The translations under genes were made by a program, and so were the position numbers. Positions 34,244 to 47,959 of a stretch of 50,812 bases of DNA are shown here, piece by piece. The number at the start of each line of letters is the position of its first letter. Position 1 is the stretch's first letter. The stretch covers positions 1-50,812 of the forward strand of contig LFSI01000058.1 of NCBI GenBank assembly GCA_001512545.1, written 5' to 3'. This DNA comes from Clostridia bacterium DTU065. Lineage in GTDB: Bacteria; Bacillota; DTU065. The notes beneath the pieces were generated by a model. The model was not told the origin of the DNA. It did no database searches and was given only the letters and a program-made list of their open reading frames with translations.

Positions 34244-34278
34244 TGTGTTCCCTCCTTTTATGACTATTGTCAAGGTCC

Positions 34279-34319
34279 CAAAAAAACGGTAGCGACAAAG
34301 GTAAGACTTAGTCGCTACC
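34279..34319 (-). terminator. Strong hairpin between tuf and rpsJ
   Basis: GGTAGCGAC/GTCGCTACC, a perfect 9-bp stem (34288-34296 with 34311-34319), followed on the minus strand by GTTTTTTT. It has all marks of an intrinsic terminator, yet rpsJ starts 35 nt later without a promoter, so it may act as a partial terminator or attenuator. Confidence 0.88.
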
Positions 34320-34333
34320 TCGTGAAGGAACTA

Positions 34334-35527
34334 TTACTTAAGAATCTTACTTACAACACCGGCGCCAACGGTGTGTCCGCCTTCGCGAATAGCGAGACGC
34401 AGGTTTTCCTCCATAGCGATAGGTGCAAGTAGCTCTACAGTCATAGTAATATTGTCACCAGGCATAACCATTTCTACACCTTCAGGAAGGGTGATGGTAC
34501 CTGTAACGTCAGTTGTTCTGAAATAGAACTGAGGACGGTAACCGGAGAAGAATGGCTTGTGACGTCCACCTTCATCCTTCTTCAGAACGTAGACTTGAGC
34601 TTCAAACTTGGTGTGTGGGGTGATGGAGCCGGGCTTTGCCAATACCTGGCCGCGCTCAACGTCTTTACGCTCGATACCGCGGAGAAGGATACCTACGTTG
34701 TCACCAGCTTCAGCAACATCAAGGATCTTACGGAACATTTCAACACCCGTAACGACAGTAGCTCTGGTCTCTCTCAGACCAACGATTTCTACCTGTTCGC
34801 CAACTTTGATTGTTCCGCGCTCTACACGACCGGTAGCAACGGTACCACGACCTGTAATTGTGAATACGTCTTCAACAGGCATAAGGAATGGCTTGTCGAT
34901 AGCGCGCTCTGGCTGTGGAATGTATTCGTCTACGATGTCCATGAGCTTACCGATAGCCTGGTTCCACTGATCGTTCGGGTCGTCGCTTTCAAGTGCTTTG
35001 AGAGCTGAACCAACAACGAATGGTGTGTCGTCGCCAGGGAACTCGTACTGGTTGAGCAGATCGCGAACTTCCATCTCAACGAGTTCGATGAGTTCAGGAT
35101 CGTCTACCATGTCAGCCTTGTTGAGGAAGACAACGATAGCTGGAACGCCAACCTGACGAGCGAGCAGGATGTGCTCTCTGGTCTGTGGCATTGGACCATC
35201 GGCTGCAGAAACAACCAGAATGGCACCGTCCATCTGAGCTGCACCAGTGATCATGTTTTTAACGTAGTCAGCGTGACCCGGGCAGTCTACGTGAGCGTAG
35301 TGTCTATTGTCGGTTTCGTACTCAACGTGCGAAGTATTGATAGTAATACCGCGTTCTTTCTCTTCTGGAGCGTTGTCAATTTCGTCGTACTTTCTTACCT
35401 GTGCATAACCCTTTTGACCAAGATACTTGGTAATAGCAGCAGTTAAGGTTGTCTTACCATGGTCAACGTGACCAATGGTACCAATGTTAACGTGAGGTTT
35501 TGTACGTTCAAAATGTGCTTTACCCAT
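34334..35527 (-). CDS. tuf: Translation elongation factor Tu
   Basis: EF-Tu delivers aminoacyl-tRNA to the ribosome as a GTP complex. The 397-residue protein has G1 GHVDHGKT (19-26), G2 ERGITI, G3 DCPGH, G4 NKAD and domain 2 marks such as [14 protein letters not shown], and ends [13 protein letters not shown] after AAGGAGG, 27 nt behind fusA. The only tuf copy in this window. Confidence 0.98.
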   Translation of the reverse strand: MGKAHFERTKPHVNIGTIGHVDHGKTTLTAAITKYLGQKGYAQVRKYDEIDNAPEEKERGITINTSHVEYETDNRHYAHVDCPGHADYVKNMITGAAQMDGAILVVSAADGPMPQTREHILLARQVGVPAIVVFLNKADMVDDPELIELVEMEVRDLLNQYEFPGDDTPFVVGSALKALESDDPNDQWNQAIGKLMDIVDEYIPQPERAIDKPFLMPVEDVFTITGRGTVATGRVERGTIKVGEQVEIVGLRETRATVVTGVEMFRKILDVAEAGDNVGILLRGIERKDVERGQVLAKPGSITPHTKFEAQVYVLKKDEGGRHKPFFSGYRPQFYFRTTDVTGTITLPEGVEMVMPGDNITMTVELLAPIAMEENLRLAIREGGHTVGAGVVSKILK

Positions 35528-35554
35528 TTTTTTAGCCTCCTTGCTTTGTGGGTG

Positions 35555-37621
35555 TTAACCCTTGTTTATTATTGTCTCAGCTATGCTAGCCGGAACTGGC
35601 TCAAAGTGAGAAAACTGCATTACGTAAGTAGCACGTCCCTGAGTCAGAGAACGGAGCTGATTGACATAACCGAACATCTCGGCCAGAGGCACGTAGCTGT
35701 GAACTTCCTGTCCTCCCGGTCTAGATTCCATTCCTTCGATTCTTCCTCTACGGCTATTCAGATCACCAATTACATCGCCGAGGAAGTCATCGGGAGTGGT
35801 AACGTCAACCTTCATTACAGGTTCGAGAAGCACAGGGTTCGCTTTAGCAACTCCCTCTTTGAAGCCCATAGAGCCGGCTATCTTAAATGCCATCTCACTT
35901 GAGTCAACTTCGTGGTACGAGCCATCCACCAGTGATACTATGACGTCTACTACAGGGAATCCTGCTAAAACGCCTGATAACATGGCCTCTTTGATGCCTT
36001 CCTCTACAGGTCCAATGTACTCCTTAGGAACTACGCCACCAACGATCTTGTTCTCAAAGACAAAACCTTTGCCAGGTTCGTTTGGTCTGAGTTCCAGTAC
36101 CACATGACCGTACTGACCGCGTCCACCAGACTGTCTAATGAACTTGCCTTCGGCGCGCGCAGCCTTGGTGATGGTTTCTTTGTAGGCTACTTGAGGAGTA
36201 CCCACATTGGCCCCAACTCTAAACTCGCGTAACAGTCTATCAACAATGATCTCCAGGTGCAGTTCGCCCATACCTGCGATAATTGTCTGACCGGTTTCTT
36301 CGTTAGTTGACACGTGGAAGGTTGGATCTTCTTCAGCCAGACGCTGAAGAGCTTGAGACAGTTTATCCTGGTCGTTTTTGGTCTTTGGTTCGATGGCAAT
36401 GTCAATAACCGGATCAGGGAAGGTCATCGACTCGAGAATGACAACTCTGTTTTCGTCACAGAGGGTATCGCCTGTGGTTGTATTTTTCAAACCCACACCG
36501 GCCACAATGTCGCCAGCATGAACTTTGGCAACTTCTTGCCTGTGGTTAGCATGCATATAAACCAAACGGCTGACACGCTCTTTGCGTCCTCTCGTGGAGT
36601 TGTATACGTAGGAACCGGCCTCAAGAGAACCTGAGTACACTCTGAAGTAGCAGAGCTTGCCGATAAACGGATCGCTCATGATCTTGAAGGCCAATGCTGC
36701 AAATGGTTCGTCTTCGGATGATCTGATGGTTACTTCTTCTCCAGCTTCGTTTTTGCCAACAATGTCAGGAACATCAATTGGCGACGGGAGATAATCGATA
36801 ATTGCATCGAGTAGCTTCTGTACACCCTTGTTCTTGAAAGCAGAGCCGCACAAGACAGGTACGATTTCATTTCTGCAGCAGGCAGCACGAAGAGCAGCTT
36901 TAAGTTCCTCTGCGGTAAACTCTTCGCCGTCGAGGTAGCGCATCATCAGTTCTTCATTGGTTTCAACGATTGCTTCGATCAGTTCTTGGCGTTTTTCTGC
37001 AACAAGGTCGGCCATTTCCTCAGGAATGGGCTCGGCGTCGAGTTTGGTTCCCAGGTCATCTTCATAGATGATAGCCTGGTTGGTGATCAGATCCACCATA
37101 CCGACAAACGAATCTTCGCTGCCGATGGGTATCTGAATTGGCACTGCATTTGCTGCCAGCCTATCGTGCATCATCTTCACAACTCCGAAGAAGTCTGCAC
37201 CGGTTCTATCCATTTTGTTAATGAACGCTATACGAGGAACGTGATAGCGATCTGCCTGTCTCCACACGGTTTCGGACTGCGGTTCAACGCCTCCTACCGC
37301 ACAGAACACGGCAACTGCTCCGTCGAGTACGCGGAGCGATCTTTCTACCTCAACTGTAAAGTCAACGTGTCCGGGTGTATCAATAATGTTGATGCGATGA
37401 CCCAACCAATTACAAGTTGTAGCGGCAGAAGTGATGGTAATTCCTCTTTCCTGCTCCTGCACCATCCAGTCCATAGTGGCGGCACCCTCATGGGTTTCCC
37501 CCATTTTATGGACTCTGCCTGTATAAAACAGGATTCTTTCTGTTGTGGTTGTCTTTCCGGCATCAATATGGGCCATAATCCCAATATTACGTGTTTTTTC
37601 GAGTGGGAACTCTCTTGGCAC
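35555..37621 (-). CDS. fusA: Translation elongation factor G
   Basis: EF-G drives translocation and, with RRF, ribosome recycling. The 688-residue protein has G1 AHIDAGKT (17-24), G2 RGITITSA, G3 DTPGHVDF, G4 NKMD, domain IV beginning [13 protein letters not shown], and the C-terminal [14 protein letters not shown]. Start GTG 37621 gives [20 protein letters not shown], 7 nt after AAGGAGGG; the open frame runs 40 codons further but through the intergenic gap. It lies 226 nt after rpsG, an unusually wide, structured gap. Confidence 0.97.
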   Translation of the reverse strand: MPREFPLEKTRNIGIMAHIDAGKTTTTERILFYTGRVHKMGETHEGAATMDWMVQEQERGITITSAATTCNWLGHRINIIDTPGHVDFTVEVERSLRVLDGAVAVFCAVGGVEPQSETVWRQADRYHVPRIAFINKMDRTGADFFGVVKMMHDRLAANAVPIQIPIGSEDSFVGMVDLITNQAIIYEDDLGTKLDAEPIPEEMADLVAEKRQELIEAIVETNEELMMRYLDGEEFTAEELKAALRAACCRNEIVPVLCGSAFKNKGVQKLLDAIIDYLPSPIDVPDIVGKNEAGEEVTIRSSEDEPFAALAFKIMSDPFIGKLCYFRVYSGSLEAGSYVYNSTRGRKERVSRLVYMHANHRQEVAKVHAGDIVAGVGLKNTTTGDTLCDENRVVILESMTFPDPVIDIAIEPKTKNDQDKLSQALQRLAEEDPTFHVSTNEETGQTIIAGMGELHLEIIVDRLLREFRVGANVGTPQVAYKETITKAARAEGKFIRQSGGRGQYGHVVLELRPNEPGKGFVFENKIVGGVVPKEYIGPVEEGIKEAMLSGVLAGFPVVDVIVSLVDGSYHEVDSSEMAFKIAGSMGFKEGVAKANPVLLEPVMKVDVTTPDDFLGDVIGDLNSRRGRIEGMESRPGGQEVHSYVPLAEMFGYVNQLRSLTQGRATYVMQFSHFEPVPASIAETIINKG

Positions 37622-37748
37622 CCACTTTCCCTCCTTACTACTGAGTCTCACCAAAGCTAGGCCAAGTCTTGTACTTCTGACGGTTGACTGAATAAGGGTG
37701 CGACTTATGTCCCTAGACCGACCGAGCTCATAGAAAAGCAAATCTAGT

Positions 37749-37824
37749 ATGCGTACAATCCGTAGTTATTAGCTACGCATTTGGTCGGGAGACCGCCAGT
37801 GGTAAGTGCAGGTTTCGGTCTGCA
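37749..37824 (-). other. Hairpins in the 226-nt rpsG-fusA gap
   Basis: Two stem-loops: ATGCGTA/TACGCAT (37749-37755 with 37774-37780) and TGCAG/CTGCA (37807-37811 with 37820-37824), the latter extended by GGT/ACC. No promoter or T-tract was recognised in 37622-37847. A leader-type control of fusA-tuf is possible. Confidence 0.45.
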
Positions 37825-37847
37825 AAAACCAATTAGTCAGTAGATGG

Positions 37848-38324
37848 CTACCAACGGTAGTGAGCAAACGCTCTGTTGGCTTCGGCCATGCGATGAGTGT
37901 CTTCTTTTTTTCTAACAGAACCACCGGTGTTATCTGCCGCTTCGAGAATCTCAGCAGCCAGTCTCTCTGCCATAGTCTTTTCTCCGCGCGCTCTAGCGAT
38001 ACCAATCATCCATCTCATAGCCAAAGCCATGCGACGATTGGCAGGAACCTCAACAGGAACCTGATAGGTGGCACCGCCTACACGACGAGGTTTTACCTCA
38101 ACAACCGGCATTACGTTTTCAAGAGCTTTATTCAATACCTCGAGAGGATCCTGACCAGACTTTGCTGCAACGATGTCTAAGGCACCATACATAATCGATT
38201 CGGCTACGCCTTTCTTACCATCGAGCATCAATTTATTAATGAACTGACTTAAAACAGTGCTTTTGTAAATTGGATCTGGCAGGACGCTCCTCTTGGGTAC
38301 GTGTCCACGTCTTGGCAACTTCAC
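37848..38324 (-). CDS. rpsG: 30S ribosomal protein S7
   Basis: S7 nucleates assembly of the small-subunit head and contacts the E site; in Escherichia coli it represses the str operon. The 158-residue protein reads [18 protein letters not shown], then [30 protein letters not shown] (in parts) and [21 protein letters not shown]. The start is GTG 38324 after AAGGGGGTG. Confidence 0.97.
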   Translation of the reverse strand: MKLPRRGHVPKRSVLPDPIYKSTVLSQFINKLMLDGKKGVAESIMYGALDIVAAKSGQDPLEVLNKALENVMPVVEVKPRRVGGATYQVPVEVPANRRMALAMRWMIGIARARGEKTMAERLAAEILEAADNTGGSVRKKEDTHRMAEANRAFAHYRW

Positions 38325-38357
38325 TACACCCCCTTGCGATTGAAGATAGCGTCTTTA

Positions 38358-38777
38358 TTATTCTTTTGGTCTCTTTGTTCCGTACTTCGAACGGGCCTGA
38401 CGGCGATCTTGAACGCCAGCAGTGTCCATTGCGCCTCTAATTATATGATAACGGACTCCGGGAAGGTCCCTTACACGTCCACCTCTGATAAGTACTACAG
38501 AGTGTTCCTGCAGGTTGTGGCCTTCGCCAGGGATATAAGAGCTTACTTCAATACCGTTGGTGAGACGTACACGAGCTACCTTTCTCAAAGCCGAGTTTGG
38601 CTTTTTAGGAGTCATCGTGGAAACCTTTGTGCAGACGCCCCTCTTCTGCGGAGCACCTTTAGGAATCTCAATCTCTCTTCCCTTTAGGGTGTTTTGCACA
38701 AAAAGGAGAGCTGGTGAAGCGCTTTTCTTGCTCTTAGACTTGCGACCTTTGCGAATTAACTGACTGATTGTTGGCAT
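38358..38777 (-). CDS. rpsL: 30S ribosomal protein S12
   Basis: S12 lies at the decoding centre. The 139-residue protein has [12 protein letters not shown], the Gram-positive-type insert, then [22 protein letters not shown] with Lys58-Lys59 (Lys at the streptomycin site, i.e. the sensitive form) and [12 protein letters not shown] with the conserved Asp. ATG after GGAGG, 23 nt behind the L7Ae-like gene. Confidence 0.98.
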   Translation of the reverse strand: MPTISQLIRKGRKSKSKKSASPALLFVQNTLKGREIEIPKGAPQKRGVCTKVSTMTPKKPNSALRKVARVRLTNGIEVSSYIPGEGHNLQEHSVVLIRGGRVRDLPGVRYHIIRGAMDTAGVQDRRQARSKYGTKRPKE

Positions 38778-38800
38778 CTTGCCACCTCCTTCCAGTGAAC

Positions 38801-39052
38801 TCAGTCTTTAAGTATAGCTGCTGTTGCAGCTGCTACATCGATTCCACATACTTGGCCTAGTTGGGTTTTGCTCTTTACAGGCTTGATCTCGACACCATGC
38901 ATCTGACACGACGTGTTGATCTTGCCTATAATGTCGGCATCGGCATCCTGGGCAACGAACACCAGACTAGCGGCGTTTTTCTCGATAGCCCTAAGCACTT
39001 GCTTAGTACCTACCGCCTTCTTGCTAGCCGTCTTTAGTTGTTCCAACGGCAT
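38801..39052 (-). CDS. rplGB: L7Ae-family RNA-binding protein (RplGB/YbxF-like)
   Basis: An 83-residue L7Ae/L30e-fold protein; Bacillus YbxF and YlxQ relatives bind kink-turn RNA and associate with ribosomes. Visible segments: [28 protein letters not shown], the loop [19 protein letters not shown], and the AAATAAI end. Start ATG 39052 follows AAGGAGGG; the longer open frame upstream lies across the -10 region. It heads the str cluster behind a good promoter. Confidence 0.92.
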   Translation of the reverse strand: MPLEQLKTASKKAVGTKQVLRAIEKNAASLVFVAQDADADIIGKINTSCQMHGVEIKPVKSKTQLGQVCGIDVAAATAAILKD

Positions 39053-39091
39053 GCCAAGGCCCTCCTTCCCCAATTTATGGCGTACTATTGA

Positions 39092-39121
39092 AGTATAGCA
39101 TCTTGACCCTAGGGGTGTCAA
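39092..39121 (-). promoter_or_regulatory. Promoter of the rplGB-rpsL-rpsG-fusA-tuf unit
   Basis: On the minus strand TTGACA (39116-39121), 18-nt spacer ending TGC, then TATACT (39092-39097), an extended -10. This is the last strong promoter seen before the S10-spc-alpha genes. Confidence 0.85.
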
Positions 39122-39153
39122 TTGCTAATTTCATTGACACCCTCTAGAGTCAA
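39103..39153. repeat. 20-bp inverted repeat overlapping the rplGB promoter
   Basis: Left arm 39103-39122 and right arm 39133-39153 match over 20 positions with one substitution and one extra base. The left arm contains the -35 box. No T-tract follows on the minus strand, so it is either an operator, or a hairpin protecting the rpoC mRNA end. Confidence 0.75.
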
Positions 39154-39169
39154 AAGTTAGTCAAAGTAG

Positions 39170-42100
39170 TTAAATGCTTTCTTCTTCGGGCATTATTTCT
39201 ATGCGACGGCAGCGTTCCATACCGGTACCAGCCGGAATGAGCTTACCGATAATGACGTTCTCCTTGAGACCGATGAGAGTATCCACTTTGCCTTTGATAG
39301 CAGCATCGGTGAGTACTCTGGTGGTCTCCTGGAAGGAAGCAGCCGACAGGAAGCTCTCTGTTGCCAGCGAGGCTTTGGTAATACCGAGGATTACAGGTTT
39401 GAACTCTGCAGGTCTGAGTCCTTTGGCCAGTGCCTCTTTGTTGATGTCCTCTAGATCGAAGACATCGATCAAACCTCCAGGCAATAGCGCTGTATCTCCC
39501 GGTTCTGTAACCTTAACCTTGCGCATCATCTGTCTTACGACAATTTCGCAGTGCTTATCATCGATCTCAACGCCCTGGGAGCGGTAGACTTCCTGAACCT
39601 CCTGAACCAGGTAAGACTGGATCTCTCTGAGAGGTCGGATGTTAACCAACTCGTGCGGGTTGATAGGACCGTCGGTCAGCCTGTCGCCAGGCTCAACTTC
39701 CATGCCGTCTGAAACCTTAAGTCTCGAACCGAACGGTGCTTGGTAGACCTTTTCGGTACCATCAGGTTGGGTGATGATGATCTTGCGGTTCTTCTTGCTT
39801 TCTTCGACCCTAACCACACCGCCGACTTCGGTAATGATGGCCTGACCTTTAGGTTTCCTTGCTTCAAAGACCTCTTCAACCCTCGGCAGACCTCTTGTGA
39901 TGTCGTCGCCGGCAACGCCGCCTGTATGGAAGGTACGCATTGTCAGCTGAGTGCCAGGTTCGCCGATGGATTGAGCGGCAATTGTACCTACAGCCTCTCC
40001 GATCTCAACCAACTTGCCTGTTGCCAGGTTCCTGCCATAGCAGTTGATGCAGACGCCGTGGCGAGAACGACAGCTGAGAACAGAACGCATGTAGACCTTC
40101 TCGATACCTGCATCGACGATCTTCTGGGCGATCTCTTCGTCAACCATTTCGTTCTTGCGAACAATGACTTCACCAGTTTCAGGATGGGTAACATCTTCGA
40201 ATGCCAGCTTGCCAATGATGCGGTCTTCCAGAGACTCTAAGACGTCTCCGTCATCCTCAATGGCGCTGATCCAGACGCCTTCTTCCGTTCCACACTCTTC
40301 TTCTCTGACGATAACGTCCTGACAGACGTCTACCAAACGGCGTGTCAGATAACCTGAGTCAGCGGTTCTCAGCGCTGTGTCCGCAAGACCTTTTCTGGCT
40401 CCGTGGGTGGAGATGAAGTACTCCAAAACGGTGAGGCCTTCGCGGAAGTTGGCCTTAATGGGCAGCTCGATAACTTTACCGGTCGGGTCGGACATCAGTC
40501 CGCGCATACCGGCAAGCTGAGTGAGCTGGGACATGTTGCCTCTGGCGCCCGAGATAGCCATCATATATACCGGGTTCCACTTACCGAGGCTTTCTTTCAT
40601 TTTTTCTGTGATCATGTCCTTGGTGTTAGTCCAGATCACCGTGGTGCGCTGGTATTTTTCATTGTCGGTAATCAGTCCCCTGCGGTGCTGCTGCTCGAGC
40701 TGTAGCACTTCTTCTTCTGCCTTCTTGATGAGTTCGGGCTTTTCAGCGGGGACTTTAATGTCGGCCACGGAAACCGTGGTGCCCGAGATGCATGCGAAGT
40801 GGAATCCTAAGGTTTTGATCCTATCCAAAACCTCTGCAGTGCGGTTGGCACCGTACTTTATGAAGCAGAGGCTAACGATCTTCTGCAGATCGCCCTTAGT
40901 AATCTCCTGTTCATAGTATGGCATATTTTCGGGCAGAACATTGTTAAATATTAATCTTCCCAAAGTGGTTTCTCTGGGTTGACCTCTGAAGTTTCGCACT
41001 TTGATCTGTACGTGGAGATCAAGATCGCCTTCTTCGTAGGCCATCAAAGCTTCATCGATATCGATGAAAGACTTGCCCTTGCCAGGACCTTCGTCTCTGG
41101 TCAGAGTCAGGTAATAGCAACCAATGACCATGTCCTGGGTAGGCACTGCGATCGGGTCTCCGCTTGCAGGCGACAGAATGTTGTGGGATGAAAGCATCAG
41201 AATTCTGGCTTCCGCCTGCGCCTCTGCGGAGAGCGGTACGTGCACCGCCATCTGGTCGCCGTCGAAGTCGGCGTTGTAAGCCGTACAGACGAGAGGATGG
41301 AGTTTGATGGCTCTTCCTTCAACCAGAACTGGCATGAACGCTTGAATACCCAAGCGGTGAAGGGTCGGTGCACGGTTGAGAAGCACCGGATGCTCCTGAA
41401 TGGCTTCTTCCAGTACGTCCCAAACCTCGTTGTTTACCCTCTCTACCATCTTCTTGGCATTCTTAATATTTGTGGCCTTGCCTTTATCGACAAGGAGCTT
41501 CATGACAAATGGTTTGAACAGCTCAAGGGCCATTTCCTTAGGCAAACCGCATTCGTGCATCTTCAGCTCGGGACCGACAACAATAACGGAGCGGCCGGAG
41601 TAGTCGACGCGTTTACCTAAGAGGTTCTGACGGAAGCGACCCTGCTTACCTTTGAGCATATCGCTCAGAGATTTCAAAGGTCTGTTGCCGGGACCTGTAA
41701 CAGGACGCCCGCGTCTTCCGTTATCGATTAGGGCATCCACCGCTTCCTGAAGCATGCGCTTTTCGTTGCGCACGATGATGTCTGGTGCATCCAGTTCGAG
41801 AAGCTTCTTCAGGCGGTTGTTGCGGTTAATGACGCGGCGGTAGAGGTCGTTCAGGTCGGAAGTGGCAAACCTGCCGCCGTCGAGCTGAACCATAGGTCTG
41901 AGTTCAGGAGGAATTACAGGGATGACATCAAGGATCATCCACTCCGGTCTTGCGCCTGACTGCCTAAATGCTTCAATAATCTCCAGGCGTCTTGTTGCTT
42001 TAATCTTGCGCTGACCGGACGACTCCTGGATCTCTTTGTACAGCGCTTCAGCTTCTTTATCCAAGTCGATCTGCTGCAGCAGCTTTTTGATCGCTTCTGC

Positions 42101-42613
42101 ACCCATACCGCACTCGAACTGATCGCCGTACTTCTCTCTCATAGCGCGTCTTTCTGGTTCGGTAAGCAGCTGTTTTTCGGTAAGCGGTGTATCGCCTGAG
42201 TCAATGACTATATACGAAGCAAAGTAGAGAACCTTCTCTAAGTTGCGAGGAGATATATCAAGTATCAAGCCAAGACGGCTGGGTATACCTTTGAAGTACC
42301 AGATGTGGCTTACAGGAGCAGCAAGTTCAATGTGTCCCATGCGCTCGCGGCGCACTTTGCTCTTGGTGACTTCTACTCCGCACCTGTCACAAACCACGCC
42401 TTTGTAGCGTATCCTCTTGTACTTGCCGCAGTGGCACTCCCAATCGCGGACAGGTCCGAAGATGCGTTCGCAGAACAAGCCATCCTTTTCTGGTTTCAAG
42501 GTACGATAGTTTATCGTTTCTGGCTTCTTGACTTCTCCGCTGGACCAGGCCCGGATCTGATCCGGTGAAGCTAGGCCGATCTTAATGCGATCGAAGTTGT
42601 TAACGTCCAACAA
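39170..42613 (-). CDS. rpoC: RNA polymerase beta' subunit
   Basis: The beta' subunit carries the catalytic magnesium of RNA polymerase. The 1147-residue protein has the N-terminal zinc ribbon Cys60, Cys62, Cys75, Cys78, the sigma-binding coiled coil around 265-310, the catalytic NADFDGD (447-453), and a second zinc cluster CGTEEGVW...[13 protein letters not shown]. No large insert is present, and length is the short Gram-positive type. ATG 41 nt after rpoB. Confidence 0.98.
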   Translation of the reverse strand: MLDVNNFDRIKIGLASPDQIRAWSSGEVKKPETINYRTLKPEKDGLFCERIFGPVRDWECHCGKYKRIRYKGVVCDRCGVEVTKSKVRRERMGHIELAAPVSHIWYFKGIPSRLGLILDISPRNLEKVLYFASYIVIDSGDTPLTEKQLLTEPERRAMREKYGDQFECGMGAEAIKKLLQQIDLDKEAEALYKEIQESSGQRKIKATRRLEIIEAFRQSGARPEWMILDVIPVIPPELRPMVQLDGGRFATSDLNDLYRRVINRNNRLKKLLELDAPDIIVRNEKRMLQEAVDALIDNGRRGRPVTGPGNRPLKSLSDMLKGKQGRFRQNLLGKRVDYSGRSVIVVGPELKMHECGLPKEMALELFKPFVMKLLVDKGKATNIKNAKKMVERVNNEVWDVLEEAIQEHPVLLNRAPTLHRLGIQAFMPVLVEGRAIKLHPLVCTAYNADFDGDQMAVHVPLSAEAQAEARILMLSSHNILSPASGDPIAVPTQDMVIGCYYLTLTRDEGPGKGKSFIDIDEALMAYEEGDLDLHVQIKVRNFRGQPRETTLGRLIFNNVLPENMPYYEQEITKGDLQKIVSLCFIKYGANRTAEVLDRIKTLGFHFACISGTTVSVADIKVPAEKPELIKKAEEEVLQLEQQHRRGLITDNEKYQRTTVIWTNTKDMITEKMKESLGKWNPVYMMAISGARGNMSQLTQLAGMRGLMSDPTGKVIELPIKANFREGLTVLEYFISTHGARKGLADTALRTADSGYLTRRLVDVCQDVIVREEECGTEEGVWISAIEDDGDVLESLEDRIIGKLAFEDVTHPETGEVIVRKNEMVDEEIAQKIVDAGIEKVYMRSVLSCRSRHGVCINCYGRNLATGKLVEIGEAVGTIAAQSIGEPGTQLTMRTFHTGGVAGDDITRGLPRVEEVFEARKPKGQAIITEVGGVVRVEESKKNRKIIITQPDGTEKVYQAPFGSRLKVSDGMEVEPGDRLTDGPINPHELVNIRPLREIQSYLVQEVQEVYRSQGVEIDDKHCEIVVRQMMRKVKVTEPGDTALLPGGLIDVFDLEDINKEALAKGLRPAEFKPVILGITKASLATESFLSAASFQETTRVLTDAAIKGKVDTLIGLKENVIIGKLIPAGTGMERCRRIEIMPEEESI

Positions 42614-42654
42614 GAGTGAGTCCCTCCTTTTTTTGGCCAGGAAGTCTTTTTGGA

Positions 42655-46359
<3,705 letters not shown>

Positions 46360-46413
46360 TCGCTGATCACCCTTTCTCGGCAGATCTACCTGAATATTTT
46401 TGTACACGGAAAG

Positions 46414-46451
46414 TAAGCAAGGGGGTGTTTTTCCTACTGTTCCCTTGCTTA
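46414..46451 (-). promoter_or_regulatory. rpoB leader hairpin
   Basis: TAAGCAAGGG and CCCTTGCTTA (46414-46423 with 46442-46451) form a perfect 10-bp stem with 18-nt loop within the rpoB 5' untranslated region, about 60 nt from the start codon. No T-tract follows. Confidence 0.7.
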
Positions 46452-46510
46452 AGAACACGAACCTTCAAATGCATATATGACTCCATAATGCAATACATTG
46501 GCAATTTACA

Positions 46511-46539
46511 ATGCTATCATAACGGTCAATAACTGTCAA
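46511..46539 (-). promoter_or_regulatory. rpoBC promoter
   Basis: On the minus strand TTGACA (46534-46539), 17-nt spacer ending TGA, then TAGCAT (46511-46516), giving an extended -10. The predicted leader before rpoB is about 145 nt. Confidence 0.78.
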
Positions 46540-46757
46540 GCAAGGAAAATATAAATGTAAGAAATACTCCCCACGCCTATCCGTTACGCTATACTATAAA
46601 AAAATCGGATGCCGAGCAACCTTCAATAATAGATATATACAAGTCCATATGGTTTAGTACAAACTACCTAATTAGAATGTTCAATGCTGGTGGGACTTAT
46701 AGCGTTTTGCATTTGTAATACTTGCCAGATCTGGAAGGTTCATCTGCAACTCGATTA
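46540..46757 (-). other. rplL-rpoB intergenic stretch, no gene
   Basis: No coding frame or known RNA was seen. On the minus strand nested arms can pair: AACCTTC/GAAGGTT (46734-46740 with 46618-46624) enclosing TATAAGTCC with GGACTTGTATA (46693-46701 with 46636-46646). The stretch is A+T-rich, so chance pairing must be considered. Confidence 0.5.
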
Positions 46758-46758
46758 A

Positions 46759-46796
46759 GTAAAAAGGAGACCGTTAAAGGCCTCCTTTTTTATTTT
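46759..46796 (-). terminator. Terminator after rplL
   Basis: AAAAAGGAG-x-CC pairs with GG-x-CTCCTTTTT across a 6-nt loop, about 15 nt past the rplL stop, followed by further T residues. It separates the L10-L12 unit from rpoBC. Confidence 0.92.
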
Positions 46797-46806
46797 TGGT
46801 GAGAAA

Positions 46807-47187
46807 CTACTTGATTTCGACTTTGGCTCCAACTTCCTCAAGCTTGGCTTTAACTTCTTCAGCTTCTGCCTTGGAAACGCCTTCTTTAACTGGCTTTGGA
46901 GCGCCATCAACGAGATCCTTAGCCTCTTTGAGACCAAGACCGGTTAGCTCGCGAACAACCTTAATAACCTTGATCTTCTCTGCACCGGTATCTGTAAGGA
47001 TTGCGTCGAACTCGGTCTTCTCTTCTGCTGCTTCAGGAGCTGCGGCAGGAGCAGCGCCGGCTACCATTGCTACAGGAGCTGCAGCGGTTACGCCAAATCT
47101 GTCTTCCAATGCCTTTACAACTTCAGCCAACTCCAAAACTGTCATCTCTTCGATTTGCTTAATGAAAGCATCTTTATCAAAAGCCAT
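46807..47187 (-). CDS. rplL: 50S ribosomal protein L7/L12
   Basis: The multi-copy stalk protein that recruits translational GTPases. The 126-residue protein has the dimerising N-domain ([15 protein letters not shown]), an Ala-rich hinge at about 34-55, and the C-domain [24 protein letters not shown]. 51 nt after rplJ, ATG after AGGAGG. Confidence 0.98.
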   Translation of the reverse strand: MAFDKDAFIKQIEEMTVLELAEVVKALEDRFGVTAAAPVAMVAGAAPAAAPEAAEEKTEFDAILTDTGAEKIKVIKVVRELTGLGLKEAKDLVDGAPKPVKEGVSKAEAEEVKAKLEEVGAKVEIK

Positions 47188-47238
47188 CTTAAATATTACC
47201 TCCTAGATTTGTTAAGTTTTTAGATTACCAGCACCAAA

Positions 47239-47760
47239 TCAGGCGCCTTCTTTTTGCTTGCGAATAGCCTCCAAAACGTACACCAGGTTTCTGATATTGC
47301 CCTGCAGGCAATTGACCAGACCTGTAATCGGGGCTTGCATACCACGAACCAGCATGGCCAGGAGCTGCTCTTTGGATGGAAGATCGGCAAGAGCCTCAAC
47401 CTGCTTGGCATCGATGACCTTGTTGTCCAAGACACCGCCTTTAATCTCCATCTTCTTAAAGTCTTTGATGGCATCGCGGAGAATCTTAGGGGCTGCAACG
47501 GCATCTACCATACCAAAAGCGATGGCTGTTGGGCCGGCAAGATACTGATCAAGACCTTCGATACCCTGGTTTTTCGCGGCAATACTAAGGAGTGTGTTCT
47601 TGTAAACGCGATAGTCAACTCCAGCTGCGCGGAGTTTCTTTCTCAGTTCCGTATCCTGATTAACCGTCAAGCCGCGATAATCGATCAGAACTGCACCTTT
47701 AGCTTCTGCGAACTTTTGAGTTATTTCTTGAACTATTGCTTCGTTCGTTTGTTTCGACAC
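47239..47760 (-). CDS. rplJ: 50S ribosomal protein L10
   Basis: L10 anchors the L7/L12 dimers to 23S rRNA; the L10-L12 complex represses its own operon. The 173-residue protein has the FAEAKGAVLIDYRGLTVNQDTELRKKLRAAGVDYRVYKNTL segment (seen in parts), the middle domain, and the C-terminal helix that binds L12. The start is GTG after AGGAGGTG. It is preceded by a leader with a terminator. Confidence 0.97.
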   Translation of the reverse strand: MSKQTNEAIVQEITQKFAEAKGAVLIDYRGLTVNQDTELRKKLRAAGVDYRVYKNTLLSIAAKNQGIEGLDQYLAGPTAIAFGMVDAVAAPKILRDAIKDFKKMEIKGGVLDNKVIDAKQVEALADLPSKEQLLAMLVRGMQAPITGLVNCLQGNIRNLVYVLEAIRKQKEGA

Positions 47761-47789
47761 GATTTCACCTCCTTAGACCTCCTGCCTAA

Positions 47790-47945
47790 CAAAAAACGCG
47801 AACCCACCAGATGAGAGTTCGCGACAGATCACACGTCTAAAACGATCTATCCTAAACTACCTCGGCAGGCGTATGATACTTACCCTAGCAGATGAGCTGC
47901 ATCGGACCTGCTGTCTCTGGCAGAGAGGTTTCTATTCTATTGGTT
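47790..47945 (-). promoter_or_regulatory. L10 leader with attenuator before rplJ
   Basis: In the 199-nt rplA-rplJ gap the minus strand carries conserved-looking GACAGCAGG and CCTGCCGAGG segments that can pair, and ends with an intrinsic terminator: CGCGAAC/GTTCGCG (47797-47803 with 47817-47823) plus TTTTTTG. In Bacillus subtilis L10-L12 binding to such a leader causes termination before rplJ; the same control is inferred here. Confidence 0.8.
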
Positions 47946-47959
47946 TAGTATCGAGTAAG

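Noticed and set aside
34255-34275. TTGACA before rpsJ as a promoter
   Set aside because: The ribosome binding site and start codon follow where the -10 box would be; no -10-like sequence is there.
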